The notes under the pieces are model-generated. The model ran no database searches and had not been told where the DNA came from. It worked only from the letters and a program-made list of their open reading frames with translations. Position numbers and translations under genes: made by a program. Positions 61,024-64,000 of a stretch of 64,000 nt of DNA are shown here, in pieces (positions within the stretch are counted from its first letter, which is position 1; every line of letters starts with the position of its first letter). The DNA comes from Bacillus_P idriensis_A (GTDB lineage Bacteria; Bacillota; Bacilli; Bacillales; Bacillaceae), in the NCBI RefSeq assembly GCF_050483325.1, contig NZ_JBCMYF010000011.1, forward strand, positions 1 to 64,000. The letters run 5' to 3'.

Positions 61024-62079
61024 TTAGTTTAATTTGCTTGCAGCTTCTGAGAGTAATTTTAAGTATTCGTCAAGAGAATATTCAATCGCAAGCGGATTTG
61101 GAGTTCCAGCGGCTGCAAGCGGTGTGTTGTCTCCAATGATGACAACAGACCCTTTTTGAACGGCCGGAATTTTCCCAAGGATTGGATCAGCCTGCAATGC
61201 TTTTAACGTATTTTCATTGCCATAAGAGACAAGGATTTCAGCATCGTTAAGCATATCAGCATTCTCTGCGCTTAATTCCAGGTAGAAGCTTTCTTCGTCT
61301 TTTAACTGGCTTGTAATGCTTTCAGGGTATTCCATTCCAAGCTCACTAAGGAACTCTCCGCGCGGGTCTGCTGGAGTGTAAATGTAAAATTTAGAAAGAT
61401 CATCAGCTGAAATGCTGACGAATGCCGCTTTTTTTCCTTTAAGTTCAGGGTGTTCACTTGCTTTATCCTGAATGAATTTCTCTGTATCGGCAATCAGCTT
61501 TTTGCCTTCTTCTTCCATTCCCATACCCATTGAATTGTAGGTAATTTGTTCACGCCATGAAGCAACCCAAGGAGCAGATTGGAAGGCAATAACCGGAGCG
61601 ATTTCACTTAATGTATCGTATTCTTCTTGTGTGATGCCTGAGTAGGCAGCGAGAATCACATCTGGTTCAGCATCTGAGATGGCTTCAAAATCTAATCCGT
61701 CCGTATCCTGGAAGATATTCGGGTTTTCTTCACCAAGTTCTTTCACTTTATCTTTCGTCCAAGGCAGCATTCCGCTATCATCCTGAATGCCGTAGTTTGC
61801 TGCTGAAAAACCTACAGGCACCACACCTAAAGCAAGAGCAACGTCATGGTTCGCCCATGCAATCGTCGCAATGCGCTCAGGCTTCTCTTCAATGACTGTT
61901 TCGCCAAATGCATGCTTAATTGTGATCGGATATTGTGTGTTTGACTCTTCTGAATCAGCTTTCTTGGCAGAAGCTTTTTCCGAAGTGGCTGATTCCTCAC
62001 TTGAGCAGCCTGCAAGTGCAATCATGAGCACAGCCATGAGAGAAAATGCCAATATTGAAAATCTGCGTCTTGTATTCAT
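61024..62079 (-). CDS. Iron-siderophore substrate-binding lipoprotein (YfiY-like)
   Basis: A 351-residue lipoprotein of the FhuD/FepB class. Signal ends ALAGC (lipobox), then a Ser/Glu/Lys linker. Ligand domain with PITIKHAFGETVIEEKPERIATIAWANHDVALALGVVPVG and GLDFEAISDAEPDVILAAYSGIT. Closest in feel to B. subtilis YfiY (schizokinen/arthrobactin), but specificity is unproven. ATG 62079 with AAGGAAGG upstream. First gene of the operon, behind a perfect Fur box. Confidence 0.93.
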   Translation of the reverse strand: MNTRRRFSILAFSLMAVLMIALAGCSSEESATSEKASAKKADSEESNTQYPITIKHAFGETVIEEKPERIATIAWANHDVALALGVVPVGFSAANYGIQDDSGMLPWTKDKVKELGEENPNIFQDTDGLDFEAISDAEPDVILAAYSGITQEEYDTLSEIAPVIAFQSAPWVASWREQITYNSMGMGMEEEGKKLIADTEKFIQDKASEHPELKGKKAAFVSISADDLSKFYIYTPADPRGEFLSELGMEYPESITSQLKDEESFYLELSAENADMLNDAEILVSYGNENTLKALQADPILGKIPAVQKGSVVIIGDNTPLAAAGTPNPLAIEYSLDEYLKLLSEAASKLN

Positions 62080-62109
62080 TTGTATTTCCTTCCTTAGCAC
62101 TAGTTTATT

Positions 62110-62124
62110 TGATAATAATTATCA
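62110..62124. promoter_or_regulatory. Fur box
   Basis: TGATAATAATTATCA, a perfect 7-1-7 inverted repeat matching TGATAATNATTATCA, 31 nt upstream of the binding-protein ATG. It overlaps the likely -10 region (minus TTGAGG ... GATAAT). Predicts iron repression of the whole ABC operon. Confidence 0.95.
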
Positions 62125-62404
62125 TTATCATTAATTTATCCTCAATTTGACGGGTTGTCAATGAAAATATGAATCATTTAAATCTTGCTGAAACGGCGCG
62201 CTGAAGGTATTGGAAAGCTTTTAATTGAAGCGTTTTCGTGTTCCTGTTTATAAATGGAAAGTATTTTTTTGCAGAAAAAAGGGAAGAAATGCCGAAACAC
62301 ATAAATGAAAGGAAGCAAAAGAGATTTATGAAAATTCGTGAATCGTTCCACATGAAACAGTGATGTGGAACATTCTTCGTTTCTTCCTTAAAGCAGATGA
62401 ATGG
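62125..62404. other. Divergent spacer
   Basis: No gene supported. Contains inverted repeat GTTCCACAT (62345-62353) / ATGTGGAAC (62363-62371), 9-bp arms. Confidence 0.55.
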
Positions 62405-62433
62405 TTGACAAGGAATGCAGGACCCCCTACAAT
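62405..62433 (+). promoter_or_regulatory. Promoter of glycine-riboswitch transcript
   Basis: TTGACA (62405-62410), 17 nt, TACAAT (62428-62433). Confidence 0.88.
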
Positions 62434-62504
62434 TAATCATTATTCAGAAATACTCAAATTTAATATAAAGCAAGCTATGATGGCTGTGGATCACACTACA
62501 GCTG

Positions 62505-62580
62505 GAGCAGCTTCTGGAGAGACCGCTTTGTTAGCGGCGCCGAAGGGTTCACAATCTCAGGCAAAAGGACAGGAGAGTAT
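62505..62580 (+). ncRNA. Glycine riboswitch aptamer
   Basis: TGGAGAGACC (62515-62524), a GC hairpin (CCGCTTTGTTAGCGG), GCGCCGAAGGG (62537-62547), CTCAGGCAAAAGGACA (62556-62571) and AGGAGAG closing P1 are the conserved glycine-aptamer elements in order. Only one full aptamer is clear; 62475-62512 may be a degenerate partner. A terminator and a transporter gene follow. Confidence 0.88.
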
Positions 62581-62642
62581 GGAAATTGGATTTGTTGTGC
62601 TCGTTATTTGCAGCCCAGCATATGCTATTTTAGTATTCTTCC

Positions 62643-62677
62643 AGAGAGATTGGGATTCTTCCAGTCTCTTTTTTTAT
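62643..62677 (+). terminator. Riboswitch expression-platform terminator
   Basis: AGAGATTGGGA (62645-62655) / TTCCAGTCTCT (62659-62669), loop TTC, eleven pairs with two G-T, then T7. The 3' arm AGTCTCT can also pair with AGAGACC of the aptamer's P1, giving an antiterminator option. Confidence 0.88.
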
Positions 62678-62712
62678 TGGGTTTTTTTACATCTCAGAAG
62701 GAGGAGTTCAGA

Positions 62713-64000
62713 ATGGCACAGCAGGAATTGAAGAGAGAGTTGGCGAACCGCCATGTGCAGCTGATTGCAATTGGCGGGACGATTGGTACGGGGTTGTTTT
62801 TAGGGTCGGGCAAGGCGATTCAGCTTGCGGGACCGTCGATAATATTCGCTTATTTGATTGTGGGAGTTGCGCTGTTTTTTATGATGAGGGCGCTTGGTGA
62901 GCTGCTGCTGTCCAAGGCAGGATATGAGTCGTTTACAGATATTTCCGAGGATTATCTTGGGCCGCGGGCGGCGTTTGTGACAGGATGGACGTATTGGTTC
63001 TGCTGGATCATGACGGCGATGGCCGATGTGATTGCGGTCGGTGTGTACGTGCAATATTGGTATGACATTCCGCAGTGGGTTCCGGCGCTTGTCTGTTTGC
63101 TTCTTTTACTTGGGCTCAATCTTTTAACAGTGAAGCTCTTTGGTGAATTGGAGTTTTGGTTTGCTTTGATCAAGGTGGTTACGATTCTTGCGTTGATTGT
63201 GATTGGGGCTGTTATGCTTGTAGTCGGCTTTCAGACAGATGCGGGAGCCGTTTCGGTGAACAATCTGTGGGGGCATGGCGGCCTGTTTCCTAATGGGATG
63301 ACCGGATTTTTGCTTTCATTCCAGATGGTCGTATTTGCGTTTGTCGGAGTAGAATTGGTCGGGGTTTCTGCGGCGGAAACGTCCAATCCGAGAAAAAACA
63401 TTCCGTCTGCCATTAATAAAATTCCGCTCCGCATTTTGTTTTTCTACGTCGGCGCTCTGATTGTCCTGCTCAGCATTAATCCGTGGACGGAATTGAATGC
63501 GGCGGAAAGTCCTTTTGTGAAGACATTCAGCTTAATCGGCATTCCGCTTGCTGCGGGAATCATTAATTTTGTTGTTCTGACGTCTGCTGCATCTGCCTGC
63601 AACAGCGGGCTGTTCTCGACAAGCCGGATCCTGTTTACGCTAAGCAAACGCGATCAGGCGCCGGCCTCCATGAGGAAGCTGACGAAGCAGCATGTGCCGG
63701 GAAATGCGCTGTGGCTGTCAGCTGCCGTCGTGTCAGCTGGTGCGCTTCTCAGCAAGCTGATTCCCGAGCAGGCTTTCGGCATTGTGACGACAATCAGCGC
63801 CATCTGCTTTATCTGGGTGTGGAGCGTGATTCTGATCTGTCATATAAAATACCGGAAAACCCGTCCGGATCTGCACGCAAAGTCAGCTTTTAAAGCTCCG
63901 TTTGCACCGTTCATCAACTATGCGGTTCTGGCGCTGTTTGGGCTGATACTGATTGTGATGCTCATGGCGGATGCGACCCGTCCTGCGTTAGTGCTGACGC
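62713..64000 (+). CDS. APC amino-acid permease, CycA-like (partial, runs off window)
   Basis: At least 429 residues of an AAT-family permease, cut by the window end. Strongly resembles E. coli CycA (glycine, D-alanine, D-serine): NRHVQLIAIGGTIGTGLFLGSGK, AGPSIIFAYLIVGVALFFMMRALGELLLS, TGWTYWFCWIMTAMADV, FAFVGVELVGVSAAET. Eleven TM segments are visible. ATG 62713 with AGGAGGAG 8 nt upstream. The glycine riboswitch upstream supports glycine as a substrate. Confidence 0.94.
   Translation, partial: MAQQELKRELANRHVQLIAIGGTIGTGLFLGSGKAIQLAGPSIIFAYLIVGVALFFMMRALGELLLSKAGYESFTDISEDYLGPRAAFVTGWTYWFCWIMTAMADVIAVGVYVQYWYDIPQWVPALVCLLLLLGLNLLTVKLFGELEFWFALIKVVTILALIVIGAVMLVVGFQTDAGAVSVNNLWGHGGLFPNGMTGFLLSFQMVVFAFVGVELVGVSAAETSNPRKNIPSAINKIPLRILFFYVGALIVLLSINPWTELNAAESPFVKTFSLIGIPLAAGIINFVVLTSAASACNSGLFSTSRILFTLSKRDQAPASMRKLTKQHVPGNALWLSAAVVSAGALLSKLIPEQAFGIVTTISAICFIWVWSVILICHIKYRKTRPDLHAKSAFKAPFAPFINYAVLALFGLILIVMLMADATRPALVLT

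Noticed and set aside
62344..62359. parS-like sequence CGTTCCACATGAAACA
   Set aside because: It has two mismatches, one in the central CACGTG, and is better explained as one side of the GTTCCACAT/ATGTGGAAC hairpin.
62360..62731. Plus-strand 123-codon open frame
   Set aside because: It runs through the promoter, glycine aptamer and terminator of the permease leader and has no ribosome-binding site.
46561..64000. Genomic island, prophage or defence system in the accessory end
   Set aside because: No integrase, transposase, restriction, toxin-antitoxin or phage genes are seen; the genes are ordinary transporters, a germination receptor, a regulator and a TerD-like protein.

Overview
The window is the replication-origin segment of a Bacillaceae chromosome (Bacillus/Metabacillus-like Firmicute). 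Gene order and protein sequences follow Bacillus subtilis closely: rlmH, walJ-I-H-K-R, purA, replicative helicase, rplI, gdpP, yybS, rpsR-ssb-rpsF, ychF, yyaC, spo0J-soj, noc, rsmG, mnmG, mnmE, jag, spoIIIJ, rnpA, rpmH, then oriC, dnaA, dnaN, yaaA, recF, remB, gyrB and gyrA. Genera cannot be separated from this sequence alone; no 16S rRNA gene is present.

Layout. 1-14.0 kb is the minus-strand arm (gyrA, gyrB, remB, recF, yaaA, dnaN, dnaA). An HD-GYP gene lies beyond gyrA, and two cell-surface-type genes separate gyrB from gyrA. 11.6-14.1 kb holds oriC: a DnaA-box cluster upstream of dnaA, and a textbook basal unwinding system (DnaA boxes, GC clamp, DnaA-trios, AT-rich DUE) between dnaA and dnaN. 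14.1-46.6 kb is the plus-strand arm, mostly core genes for ribosome and RNase P biogenesis, membrane insertion, tRNA modification, chromosome segregation (ParABS/Noc), replication, purine synthesis and the WalRK cell-wall regulon. It also has one tRNA-Phe with a truncated 5' duplicate, a 52-bp minisatellite before purA, parS sites in spo0J and walK, and extra DnaA-box clusters before mnmE and around rlmH.

46.6-64 kb is accessory: a gerB-A-C germinant receptor operon bracketed by partial duplications of the neighbouring MFS gene's 3' end and its terminator, an orphan double TerD-domain protein, a divergent MFS exporter/HTH-TPR regulator pair with paired operators, a DUF418 membrane protein, a Fur-controlled siderophore ABC transporter (YfiY/YfiZ/YfhA/YusV-like), and a CycA-like permease behind a glycine riboswitch with its own promoter and terminator.

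Interspersed elements: at least four copies of a ~90-150 bp Bacillaceae-type palindromic intergenic repeat (called R1 here) and one copy of a second GC-rich repeat (R2) inside the oriC-rpmH spacer. I found no prophage, transposase, CRISPR or recognisable defence system. The best candidates for something under-described are the MPKTG-anchored two-repeat His-containing surface protein between gyrB and gyrA, the 52-bp minisatellite, the orphan double TerD protein, and the single-aptamer glycine riboswitch on a CycA-type transporter.
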